Assembly: GCF_021025955.1 (NCBI RefSeq)
Contig: NZ_JAJNCL010000008.1
Location: 124,001 to 188,000 of the forward strand
Direction: 5' to 3'
DNA: 64,000 bases
DNA from: Rhodococcus qingshengii
Lineage (GTDB): Bacteria; Actinomycetota; Actinomycetes; Mycobacteriales; Mycobacteriaceae
A program made the translations under genes and the position numbers. The notes below the pieces were generated by a model. It made no database searches. It saw only the letters and a list, made by a program, of their open reading frames with translations, and was not told the origin of the DNA. Position 1 is the stretch's first letter, and each line of letters begins with the position of its first letter. Positions 1-8,000 of the stretch are shown here, piece after piece.

Positions 1-688
1 CACTGATGTTCTTCACGACGGCCATGTTGTGCGCGATGAACAGCAAAGACAGCCCGTGACGCTTCTTCGCGTCCTCGAGCAGGTTCAGAATCTGCGCCTG
101 CACGGACACGTCGAGGCTCGAGACCGGCTCGTCACAGATCAGGACCTTGGGGTCGAGCATCAACGCGCGGGCGATGCACACGCGCTGACACTGTCCGCCC
201 GAGAGCTCGCGCGGGGTCCGGTCCCACACCATGTCCGGGTCCAACCCGACCTCGGCGAGAACCTCGCGCGCCCGAGCTTCGATGGCGGCCTTGTCTTTTC
301 CGCCCCAGATCGACGGACCCTCGGTGATGAGAGCCTTGACCTTGCGTCGCGGGTTCAGCGAGGAGATCGGATCCTGAAAGATCATCTGCAACTGGGTGCG
401 GCTGCGACGCAACTCCTCCGCGCCCAGTGCCGTCATCTCCGTCCGTCCCAGGCGAATGGAACCCGACGTCGGCGAAGGCAACTGCATGATCGCCCGGCCC
501 GCCGTGGACTTGCCGCAGCCGGATTCACCGACCACACCCAAGGTTTCACCCGGGGCGACGGTGAAGCTGATCCCGGATACAGCATGAACCGTCTGACCCT
601 TGCCGACGTTGAATTCGACGACCAGGTCCTCGACCGTCAAGGCCGCGTCCACCGTCTCGGGCTTTCTGGTATCCACTGATGCAGTCAT
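1..688 (-). CDS. ABC transporter ATP-binding protein, DppF/OppF type (C-terminus beyond the window)
   Basis: Second ATPase of a peptide/nickel-class ABC importer; it would sit on the cytoplasmic face and hydrolyse ATP to drive uptake. The visible N-terminal ~229 residues contain a Walker A motif (GESGCGKST), a Q-loop region (FQDPISSLNPR), the ABC signature LSGGQ and Walker B ending in CDEPVSSLD, so the core is intact. The ATG at 688 overlaps the stop of the upstream ATPase by one base (TGATG), which indicates translational coupling in a five-gene operon. The C-terminal oligopeptide-transporter tail lies outside the window. Substrate cannot be told from the ATPase. Confidence 0.9.
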   Translation of the reverse strand, partial: MTASVDTRKPETVDAALTVEDLVVEFNVGKGQTVHAVSGISFTVAPGETLGVVGESGCGKSTAGRAIMQLPSPTSGSIRLGRTEMTALGAEELRRSRTQLQMIFQDPISSLNPRRKVKALITEGPSIWGGKDKAAIEARAREVLAEVGLDPDMVWDRTPRELSGGQCQRVCIARALMLDPKVLICDEPVSSLDVSVQAQILNLLEDAKKRHGLSLLFIAHNMAVVKNIS

Positions 689-1785
689 CAGACCATCTCC
701 TTCACCGCGAGCGTCAGGCCCGCTGCGGTCGTGCCGGCCTTCTCGTTGGCGACCAATGCCGTTGTGCCTTCCGGGGTATCGACCGGGTAGTGGCACGCGA
801 ACGTATGACTTTCGGTTGTGTTGTCCCCAGGGCCGCCGGGAGCCAGAGCCGGGTCGCCGGTCAGGCAGTCGTCCTGGGCGTACCGGCAGCGAGCGGCGAA
901 GCGGCAACCGGTGATCGGCTTCGTCATGTCCGGGAGCCCACCCGGAATTGTCTGCAGCACTGTGTGCGTCGGCGATTCGAGTCGCGGAATCGCGGCCATC
1001 AGCGCTTCGGTGTACGGATGACGCGGACGAGTGAACAACTCTTCGGTCGCCGACGTTTCCACGACGGAACCGGCGTACATGACGGCGACACGATCCGATC
1101 GACCCGACACCACACCGAGGTCGTGGCTGATCAGGATGACGGCCATGTTGAGCTTGTCGTTGAGTGAGGCGAGCAGATCGAGGATCTGCTTCTGTACCGT
1201 CACGTCGAGAGCGGTCGTCGGCTCGTCCGCGATCAGCAGTTTCGGCTCGCAGGCCAGGGCCATCGCGATGACCACGCGCTGTCGCATACCGCCCGACAGT
1301 TCGTGCGGGTACTGATCGAGCCGACGCTTGGGCTCGGGGATACCCACCATCGACAGGAGTTCCGCAGCGCGATCGCGGGCCGCGTCCTTCTTCAGACCCA
1401 GGTGGAACTTCAAGGATTCGGTGATGTGGGTGCCGATGCGCTTGAACGGATTGAGCGAGGTCATCGGATCCTGGAAGACCATGGCGATCTCGGGTCCCCA
1501 GAAGTGCTTCATCTCCGACTTCTTCATCGTCGACATGTCGCGGCCGGCAAACGTCACCGTCCCGCTGATGTCGAGGGCTGGACCCTTCTGGAGCAGACCC
1601 ATGATGGTGCGCCCGAGAACCGACTTGCCGGAACCGGATTCGCCGACGATGCCGAGAGTTTCACCAGCGGAGACGTGGATCGAGACACCGTCGACTGCTC
1701 GCAACTGGCCACGCGGAGTGGCGAATACGGTTCTGATGTTGTCCGCCTGCAGCAGCGGAACGCCGTTCTGAGCTGAAGTGGTCAC
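688..1785 (-). CDS. ABC transporter ATP-binding protein, DppD/OppD type
   Basis: First ATPase of the importer, 365 residues. Walker A (GESGSGKS), signature LSGGMRQR, Walker B followed by DEPTTALD, and the His switch (ISHDLG) are all present. The C-terminal part contains the cysteine-bearing stretch typical of OppD/DppD proteins (GCRFAARCRYAQDDC), followed by a family tail. The start overlaps the end of the permease gene by four bases (ATGA) and its stop overlaps the next ATPase by one base. Family knowledge: OppD/OppF pairs form a heterodimeric motor under two permeases. The cargo class (peptide, nickel or another small solute) is inferred only from the family. Confidence 0.92.
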   Translation of the reverse strand: MTTSAQNGVPLLQADNIRTVFATPRGQLRAVDGVSIHVSAGETLGIVGESGSGKSVLGRTIMGLLQKGPALDISGTVTFAGRDMSTMKKSEMKHFWGPEIAMVFQDPMTSLNPFKRIGTHITESLKFHLGLKKDAARDRAAELLSMVGIPEPKRRLDQYPHELSGGMRQRVVIAMALACEPKLLIADEPTTALDVTVQKQILDLLASLNDKLNMAVILISHDLGVVSGRSDRVAVMYAGSVVETSATEELFTRPRHPYTEALMAAIPRLESPTHTVLQTIPGGLPDMTKPITGCRFAARCRYAQDDCLTGDPALAPGGPGDNTTESHTFACHYPVDTPEGTTALVANEKAGTTAAGLTLAVKEMV

Positions 1786-2876
1786 AGCTTACTCCGATAC
1801 TTCTCGCCGATGAGGTTGAAGGAGAACACCGTCAGGAAGAGGAAGACGCCTGGTACCAGGACGATGAACGGATGCTTCTCCACGATCCCGCCCTGACCTT
1901 CGGCAATCATGTTGCCCCAGGTCGGATCGGGTTGTGCGATACCGAGTCCGAGGAAGCTCAGTGAGGCTTCCGCGACGATCAGACCGGAGACGGCCACCAA
2001 GCCGAGCGCGGCGACGGGAACGAGGACGTTGGGAACCAACTCGCGCCAGATGACACGCCATTTGGTGGCGCCCATGGCACGGGCGGCAAGCACGAACTCC
2101 CGTTGGGCGACAACGATGGTGTTGGCCCTCGCGATTCGAACCATGCTGGGAATACAGAGAATCGAGAGTGCGAGCGTGATGTTGCGCAGGTTCGACGTGA
2201 GCACTGCAGCCAGTGCGATCAGCAGGACCAGGGAAGGAATGGCCAGCAGCGAGTTGGTCAGGATTCCGACGACGGCATCGACCTTGCCGCGGAAGTAACC
2301 CGCCATGACGCCGATGGTGCCACCGATGATCATGCCGATCAGTACGGCGCAGATGGCCACGGTCAAGGATGCTCGAGCCCCGAACAGTGCGCGGGCGAGG
2401 AGGTCGAGACCGAAGTTGTTGGTACCCAACGGGTGATCGGACAGCAGACTCGGCGAGGCGAAGCCCGGCTCGGCCAAGGTCTTGACCGTGTCCTTGTACT
2501 CACCGAGCGGCAGCAGCGGCGCGAAGATCGCGGCCAGGATCAGCGCGACCAGCCAGATGCACGCCAACCAGTACGACAGATCGAACTGACTGCCCCACTT
2601 GGACGTACCGAGTTTGCCGAGACCCTTGAAGAGGAAAACCAGGGCAACGAGCGCGAGCACGATGCGGACGGTCATCATGATGGCCGAACCGAAGAGCGCG
2701 GTGCCGAGAAGCGCAACGCCGACCACTGTGAGAGTCGATCCGATCAGGACCAGATTCTTGGGCTGTTCCAACGTCTCGACGGGACCGGGAGCCAGCAGGA
2801 CTGTCTGCTGCCGGTATGTCATCACCTCGGACGGGGCCGGCGACGGGGCCGCTCCGTCTGGCGTCACTTCAGACAT
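1782..2876 (-). CDS. ABC transporter permease, DppC/OppC type
   Basis: Inner-membrane permease of the importer, 364 residues from the ATG at 2876. That start gives MSEVTPDG and overlaps the upstream permease stop by 8 bases; a longer reading frame reaches 2927 but would run deep into the upstream gene. Two hydrophobic helices near residues 45-95 precede the usual DppC core, where the transport domain includes the EAA-type loop (ARAMGATKWRVIWRELVPN) that docks on the ATPase. The extra N-terminal helices make it longer than a typical ~300-residue DppC. It pairs with the adjacent DppB-like permease. Confidence 0.9.
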   Translation of the reverse strand: MSEVTPDGAAPSPAPSEVMTYRQQTVLLAPGPVETLEQPKNLVLIGSTLTVVGVALLGTALFGSAIMMTVRIVLALVALVFLFKGLGKLGTSKWGSQFDLSYWLACIWLVALILAAIFAPLLPLGEYKDTVKTLAEPGFASPSLLSDHPLGTNNFGLDLLARALFGARASLTVAICAVLIGMIIGGTIGVMAGYFRGKVDAVVGILTNSLLAIPSLVLLIALAAVLTSNLRNITLALSILCIPSMVRIARANTIVVAQREFVLAARAMGATKWRVIWRELVPNVLVPVAALGLVAVSGLIVAEASLSFLGLGIAQPDPTWGNMIAEGQGGIVEKHPFIVLVPGVFLFLTVFSFNLIGEKYRSKL

Positions 2877-3825
2877 GGACACGACGACTCCTCGGGTCAA
2901 GATAGGTGTACAGAACATCGATCGCACTGTTGACGAGGACGTAGATGACGGCGATCACGACCACCGCGCCCAGCAGCATCGGCGAATCACCTTGCTGCGC
3001 TGCGCGGACGATGAGCGTGCCCATTCCGGGCAACGAGAAGAGCGTCTCGACGATCACGGTGCTGCCGATCATGCCGCCGAGAGCCAGACCCATCATCGTG
3101 ATGAGCGAGAACGACGACGGCCGAAGCGCGTCACTGAAAAGCACTCGCAGCGTGGGCATTCCCTTGGCCTTCGACGCGAGGATGTAATCCTCACGGAGCG
3201 TCGTCACCAGGTCGGATCGGAGAACGCGAGTGAACATCGCCATCTCGAGGAGGCTGATGGTGATTGCGGGAAGTATTGCGTGTGAGAGGTTTCCGGAGAG
3301 GCTGTCGCCGATGCGCACCCACTGTGATCGCGGGAACCAGCCGAGCCAGTTGACGGTGACCATGATCAGCAACAGACCGGCGAGGAAGCTCGGGACGGAA
3401 AGAACACCGAACGTCGCGGCGCTGATGACGCGGTCGATGACGCCGCCTTCGTGGTGCGCCGACCAGAGTGCGAGCGGCACGGCGACGACGAGTGCGATGA
3501 CCAGACCCATCACTGCCAACTGAACGCTGACGGGGAGAGCGGAACTGATCGCGGTGAGGACGTCCTGCTGCGGGGGAACAAGCGAGTTGCCGAGGTCGCC
3601 TTGCAGAGCGCTGGTCAGCCAGTCCCAATAGCGAACCAGGAGTGGGTCGTTGAGCCCGAGCTGCTGCCGAACTTCCTCGTACTCGGCGGGCGTTCGGCCT
3701 TCACCGAGAACGGAGACAGCAGGATCGCCGGGGATCAGTGATGCCAGCACGAAGGTTCCGAAGCTGACGATCAGGATCACAATGACGAGCTGGCCCAATT
3801 TCTTACCTATTGCGCCGATGTTCAT
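2869..3825 (-). CDS. ABC transporter permease, DppB/OppB type
   Basis: Membrane permease of 318 residues with about six transmembrane helices and the DppB-type EAA loop (ILASKAKGMPTLRVLFSDALRP). The start at 3825 (MNIGAIGKK) is chosen because a GAAGGAG ribosome-binding site lies just upstream; the frame continues to 3858 without one. The N-terminal helix and following PGDPA segment are characteristic of the OppB/DppB family. It follows the binding-lipoprotein gene after a 127-base gap holding a strong hairpin, and overlaps the next permease. Confidence 0.9.
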   Translation of the reverse strand: MNIGAIGKKLGQLVIVILIVSFGTFVLASLIPGDPAVSVLGEGRTPAEYEEVRQQLGLNDPLLVRYWDWLTSALQGDLGNSLVPPQQDVLTAISSALPVSVQLAVMGLVIALVVAVPLALWSAHHEGGVIDRVISAATFGVLSVPSFLAGLLLIMVTVNWLGWFPRSQWVRIGDSLSGNLSHAILPAITISLLEMAMFTRVLRSDLVTTLREDYILASKAKGMPTLRVLFSDALRPSSFSLITMMGLALGGMIGSTVIVETLFSLPGMGTLIVRAAQQGDSPMLLGAVVVIAVIYVLVNSAIDVLYTYLDPRSRRVHV

Positions 3826-3894
3826 CGATTTCGTCTCCTTCGGACAGCGAGCTCGCAATACACAGCAGTTCCTCTGATTTCAGGTCTTCGTTCG

Positions 3895-3937
3895 CGGCCG
3901 GCCCCGATCCGCTGCAATATCGGCGCGGGGCCGGCCG
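3895..3937 (-). terminator. Intra-operon hairpin between binding protein and permease genes
   Basis: Twelve-base arms (CGGCCGGCCCCG and its near complement) flank a loop of about 20 bases, just after the binding-lipoprotein stop and before the permease. There is no clear T-run. Such stem-loops often partly terminate transcription, or protect the upstream mRNA, so that a binding protein is made in excess over its membrane partners. That role is inferred. Confidence 0.55.
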
Positions 3938-3952
3938 TGAACTTCAAGCTCT

Positions 3953-5572
3953 CTAGGACTTCCAGGCTCCGTCGAAGAGCACGATTCCGTCGAGGCTCTG
4001 CTCGAGACCGTGAACGTTCTGGTTCCAGACGTCGAGTGCTGCAACGTTGCCCCACACCTGCCACGGGACGGTCTCGTTGGCGCGTTCCTGAATCTGTGCC
4101 AGGACTGCCTTCTTGTCGTCGTCGGTGGTTGCGACGCCCAACTTGTCCAGTAGAGCGTCCATTTCGGCGTCGGAGTAGCCGGTTGCGTTGTTACGGCCAC
4201 CGGACTTGATGCCCGTGTACAGACGCTCGTAGGGATCGGCCTCGGCGAGGCTCAGTGCTGCGGTGCTCATGTCGTAGTCGTGATCGGCGTACATCCGCTT
4301 GACCAGATCACCTGCACCGGTGACGTATTCGATCTGAGCGTCGAATCCGACGGCGTTGAGCATCGCCTGGATGGCCAGAGCGGTCGCCTGCGCGGACGGT
4401 TCCTGGATGGAGAGGAACGTGATCTTTCCGTCGTAGCCGTCGGCCTTGGCCTGATCGAGCAGTTCCTTCGCCTTGGCGGGGTCGACGCCGATCGGTGCGA
4501 CGTCGTTGTGCCAGCGCGAGGTGCCCTGGAAGATCTCCTGGCCGGGCAGTCCCTTGCCGTTGTTGACGCGGGTGTTGAGCGTCTCCGGATCGACGGCCAG
4601 CGCCATCGCCTGGCGGACACGAACATCCGAGCCCGGGCGGCCCGGGGCCATGTTCACGTTCGCGATGTAGCCGAGCGACGGGATGTCGACGAAGCCGGGG
4701 TAGCCCGACTCGATCAGATCCAGGATCGGGGTGAGCGTACGCATGTACGCGGCGTCGATGCCGCCCGTCTTGAGGGCTTCGGCGGTGGGCTGAGCGCCGA
4801 CGATGCTGATCAGCTTGAGCTTGTCGATGTTCGGTGCGCCGTCGTAGTAGTCGGGGCGAGCAGCCAACAGCAGTTCCTCGTTGGGAGCGAACTTCTCGAG
4901 AGTGAAGGCGCCGGCACCGATCGGGGTGAACTGGTCACCCTGCTGGGCGCTCGGGGCGACGATCATGCCGGGTCCGGTGGCGAGCATCGACTGGATGCCC
5001 GTCCACGGATCAACGAGGTTGAAGACAACCGTCGTCGCGTCCGGGGTGTCGATCGAGGCAACCTTGGAAGCCCAGAGGCTCGACTGAGGTCCCTTGTTGG
5101 TGACGTAGCGGTTGATGCTGTCCGCCACTGCCTTGGAATCGAAAGCTGTTCCGTCGCTGAACTTCACACCGTCGCGCAACTTCAGCGTCCAGGTCTTGCT
5201 GTCCGAACTCGCCTCGAGCGACTGGGCGAGCTTGGGCTCGAACTTCTGCCCGATGGGGTCGTAACGCATGAGCACGTCGTAGATGGCGCTGAGCTCGCTG
5301 CCACCGGTGGCGCCGGCAACCTGAGCCTTCGCGGGATCGAGAGTCGTGACCGCCGAGTAGCCGCTGAACGTCAGCGTGCCGCCCTTGGTGGGAGTGCCGG
5401 GGTCGGCCTGCTCGTTGACCATGCCGATCTTCAGCGAGGAACCGGAATCAGCGGATTCGCCGCCGCCATTGCTCGAGCCATTGTCGGCGCACGACGCCAG
5501 GAACATACTTGCGGTGATCGCCAGCGCAGCCGCAGCCAATCTGCGACTTCCGCGGCGGGAACTACGACTCAT
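3953..5572 (-). CDS. ABC transporter substrate-binding lipoprotein (SBP family 5)
   Basis: Extracytoplasmic binding protein of 539 residues, first gene of the importer operon. It begins with a twin-arginine-like basic stretch (MSRSSRRGSRR) and a hydrophobic core ending in a lipobox LASC with Cys28, so it is a lipoprotein. The body carries the family 5 pattern (LDPAKAQVAG near the N-terminus, FEPKLAQSLE, KTWTLKLRDGVKFSDGT, then the APNE/DYYDGAPN region). The start at 5572 is chosen over the frame opening at 5602 because it gives a normal signal peptide and exactly matches the length of the paralogue at 10389-12008. Ligand unknown; SBP_bac_5 proteins bind peptides, nickel chelates and other solutes. 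Confidence 0.92.
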   Translation of the reverse strand: MSRSSRRGSRRLAAAALAITASMFLASCADNGSSNGGGESADSGSSLKIGMVNEQADPGTPTKGGTLTFSGYSAVTTLDPAKAQVAGATGGSELSAIYDVLMRYDPIGQKFEPKLAQSLEASSDSKTWTLKLRDGVKFSDGTAFDSKAVADSINRYVTNKGPQSSLWASKVASIDTPDATTVVFNLVDPWTGIQSMLATGPGMIVAPSAQQGDQFTPIGAGAFTLEKFAPNEELLLAARPDYYDGAPNIDKLKLISIVGAQPTAEALKTGGIDAAYMRTLTPILDLIESGYPGFVDIPSLGYIANVNMAPGRPGSDVRVRQAMALAVDPETLNTRVNNGKGLPGQEIFQGTSRWHNDVAPIGVDPAKAKELLDQAKADGYDGKITFLSIQEPSAQATALAIQAMLNAVGFDAQIEYVTGAGDLVKRMYADHDYDMSTAALSLAEADPYERLYTGIKSGGRNNATGYSDAEMDALLDKLGVATTDDDKKAVLAQIQERANETVPWQVWGNVAALDVWNQNVHGLEQSLDGIVLFDGAWKS

Positions 5573-5599
5573 TCGAATGCCTCCAAGGCGGGGTAAGAC

Positions 5600-5677
5600 C
5601 ATGACGTGATGTGGAACACGAAACAGTCTGTGATGGGAGGCACAGAAAATTGGATCGAGTCTCGCTCAGTGGAATCG
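5600..5677 (-). promoter_or_regulatory. Upstream region shared with the paralogous binding-protein gene
   Basis: The 17-base string GTCTCGCTCAGTGGAAT (ending at 5674) occurs identically upstream of the paralogous lipoprotein gene, ending at 12104, and the ~50 bases between it and each start also align (an ACAGT.TGTGA element and GGCACAG are common). The string is an imperfect inverted repeat (TCTCGCT-C-AGTGGAA). It could be an operator or a promoter element that co-regulates both genes; this is inference from conservation alone. Confidence 0.5.
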
Positions 5678-5765
5678 GTTAAGTTGCAGGCCTCAACGGT
5701 CGGGTAAACCGACCCTGGCCAGCGAATACCCTCGCCGAGATCAGACCAGGCGGTCTAGTCCAGAT

Positions 5766-7361
5766 CTAGTCTCGATCCAGCGTCGCTTCCTCGAGATCGA
5801 GCTCTCGAAGTACCTTTCGGAGAACCTCGTCGTCGATCCGGCCGGCATCGCGCTCGGCGATGAAGACACCTCGCTCGGCATCGATCATCTCGAGGCGCAG
5901 CGAGCGGAAGGCATTCGACGGGCTCTCCCCCAGATCTTCGTCGCTGCGCCCCAGTCGCTCCCACGCCGAGTTCGCGCGGTGGGTGTTCCAGCTTCGCAAG
6001 ATGTCTGCGGCACGATTCCGGACCTGAGGAACGTCGTCGGCGTCGGCTCCGACCAACTCGTCCAGCCGCGCCGCAGCGGCACGCGCAGCCTTGTCCTGTG
6101 CTGCCGCCTCAGCGCGTGCGTCGGACTGCGCTTCGTTGCCCTGCACGCCGAGGACACGGATGACCCACGGCAGCGTCAGGCCGTGCAGCAGTAGCGTGCC
6201 GACCACAACGACAAATGTCAGGAAGAGAATCAGCGAACGGCCGGGGAAGTCCTCCCCACTGTTGACCGTCAAAGGAATCGCGAAGGCAGCCGCCAGTGAC
6301 ACGACCCCTCGCATACCGGCCCACGACACGACGAACACCGCCCGAGCCGAAATCTCCGGTTCCCTCGCCCTGATGCGGGGAGACAGCCAGCGCGGTACAT
6401 ACGTGAACGGGAACACCCAGGCGATCCGCACCACCACGACGGTCACGAGAACGGCAACCGACGCCCAGACGACGATCGAGGTGCTGTACCCCTGCAATCC
6501 GTTGACAACGCTGGGCAATTGGAGCCCGATCAACAGGAAGACGAACGACTCCAGGATCAGGTCGACGGCCTTCCACACTGCCGTGTCCTGCAAGCGCGTC
6601 GCATAACTCGCGCGGGTGGAGCGCTGGCCGAGGAACAATCCGGCCACGACGACGGCGATGACGCCCGACGCGTGGATCTCTTCTGCAGCCAGGTAGGTGA
6701 AGAACGGCACCACCAATCCGATTCCACTCTCCATCACCGGATCCTGGAGTTTGCCGCGAACCTTCGAGATGACAAAGCCCACCGCAAGTCCGATCACCGC
6801 TCCACCAACCGCTGCGACGAGGAAGGTCTCGAAGCCGCCGATCAGCGTCGCACCAGTACCCACGGCGGCGGCGAGAGCAACCTTGTACGCCGTCAGAGCG
6901 GTGGCGTCGTTGAGCAGGCTCTCCCCGCCCAGCAGGGTCATGATTCGGCGCGGCAGACCGAGCTTGCGTCCGATTGCGCTCGCGGACACCGCGTCCGGCG
7001 GCGCCACGATGGCGCCGAGAACCAGTGCGGCTGCAATCGAGAACTCCGGCACGATCAGGTAGGCGACAAAGCCCACCGCTGCCGTCGTCGCCAGGGGCAG
7101 CCCCACTGCGAGAAATCCGATCGGACGCAAATTCGAGCGCAAAGCCAGGTATGAACTGTCCAGTGCTGCCGAGTACAGAAGTGGAGGCAACACGACGAAC
7201 AGGACGAGGTCGGGATCAAGTTCCAATTCCGGAACACCCGGTATCTGACAGGCGATCAAACCGACCAGGACAAGGATCAGCGGCGAAGACAGCCCGAACC
7301 TTCGCGCGACCGCCGCCACCAGCAACGCCGCTACTACAACCCCCAGTAATATGCCGTTCAC
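5766..7361 (-). CDS. Na+/H+ antiporter, CPA1 family
   Basis: Polytopic membrane exchanger of 531 residues from a GTG at 7361; the longer frame to 7499 would overlap the divergent zinc-finger gene and lacks a hydrophobic start. About 12 helices are visible in the first 420 residues. The PPDAVSA stretch carries the CPA1 cation-binding Asp of the NhaP/YjcE branch and LLNDATALTA holds the second conserved Asp. The C-terminal ~110 residues are soluble and charged (AEAAAQDKAARAAAARLDEL), as in regulatory tails of this family. It should exchange Na+ or K+ for H+ at the plasma membrane. It starts only 26 bases from the divergent zinc-finger gene, suggesting shared control. Confidence 0.9.
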   Translation of the reverse strand: MNGILLGVVVAALLVAAVARRFGLSSPLILVLVGLIACQIPGVPELELDPDLVLFVVLPPLLYSAALDSSYLALRSNLRPIGFLAVGLPLATTAAVGFVAYLIVPEFSIAAALVLGAIVAPPDAVSASAIGRKLGLPRRIMTLLGGESLLNDATALTAYKVALAAAVGTGATLIGGFETFLVAAVGGAVIGLAVGFVISKVRGKLQDPVMESGIGLVVPFFTYLAAEEIHASGVIAVVVAGLFLGQRSTRASYATRLQDTAVWKAVDLILESFVFLLIGLQLPSVVNGLQGYSTSIVVWASVAVLVTVVVVRIAWVFPFTYVPRWLSPRIRAREPEISARAVFVVSWAGMRGVVSLAAAFAIPLTVNSGEDFPGRSLILFLTFVVVVGTLLLHGLTLPWVIRVLGVQGNEAQSDARAEAAAQDKAARAAAARLDELVGADADDVPQVRNRAADILRSWNTHRANSAWERLGRSDEDLGESPSNAFRSLRLEMIDAERGVFIAERDAGRIDDEVLRKVLRELDLEEATLDRD

Positions 7362-7387
7362 CCTGGCAGCATGCAGTATGGAAGGCG

Positions 7388-7708
7388 ATGAAGAAAATCC
7401 TGAAGCGAGCAGCAGCTCGCACACAGCAACCCGCACCCGCTCCGACCGGTTGCGAGGAACTAACCAATGCGCCTGAAACGGATCCGGCGGCGCTGACACC
7501 CGGCGTCTGCCAGGAGTGCGCCGCGTTGGGCGAGGATAACTGGTCTCACCTGCGCATGTGCCTGTCCTGTGGCCACGTCGGATGCTGCGATTCCAGCCCT
7601 CATCAACACGCCACCAACCACTACCGCGACACCGGGCACCCGGTCATGCGCTCGCACGAGCCCGGCGAATCCTGGCGCTGGTGCTACGTCCACGACCTGA
7701 TGGATTGA
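7388..7708 (+). CDS. UBP-type zinc-finger protein
   Basis: Small protein of 106 residues with the Cys/His spacing of a ZnF-UBP domain: VCQECAALG, then WSHLRMCLSCGHVGCCDSS, PHQHATNHYRDTGHPV and WRWCYVHDLMD. In eukaryotes this domain binds ubiquitin C-termini; in bacteria its partner is unknown. The start at 7388 (MKKILKRAAA) is preceded by GGAAGG at very short spacing; the frame remains open far upstream but that part overlaps the antiporter. Family knowledge: actinobacterial and other bacterial ZnF-UBP genes are often next to, or fused to, Na+/H+ antiporters, and the divergent neighbour here fits. Confidence 0.85.
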   Translation: MKKILKRAAARTQQPAPAPTGCEELTNAPETDPAALTPGVCQECAALGEDNWSHLRMCLSCGHVGCCDSSPHQHATNHYRDTGHPVMRSHEPGESWRWCYVHDLMD

Positions 7709-8000
7709 CCGCGCGCGACTCGCAGTGCGCTGCGCATAGTGCCCACCTGTCACGGCGCACAGGCCTCGGTGTTGCGCACATTGCTCAATCCACTGGGTAG
7801 CTATTGCCCAATCTGTATGCCGATGATGGACTTTGACGCAGAATCTGCACAACAGATCAACAGGTGCGGCTGGACTTTGCCGCACCGAACGGTTCGGCCT
7901 CAGGAAGTCCTGCCAAACATCACAACCACATCGTCGGCCCCACGATCTGGGGTACAGGCGGTGCGGTGATCGATGTCCACTACTGAAGGCAGGACCGGCC

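Noticed and set aside
4280..5596. A 438-codon plus-strand frame opposite the binding lipoprotein
   Set aside because: Antisense shadow of a clear SBP family 5 gene; no start site or motif.
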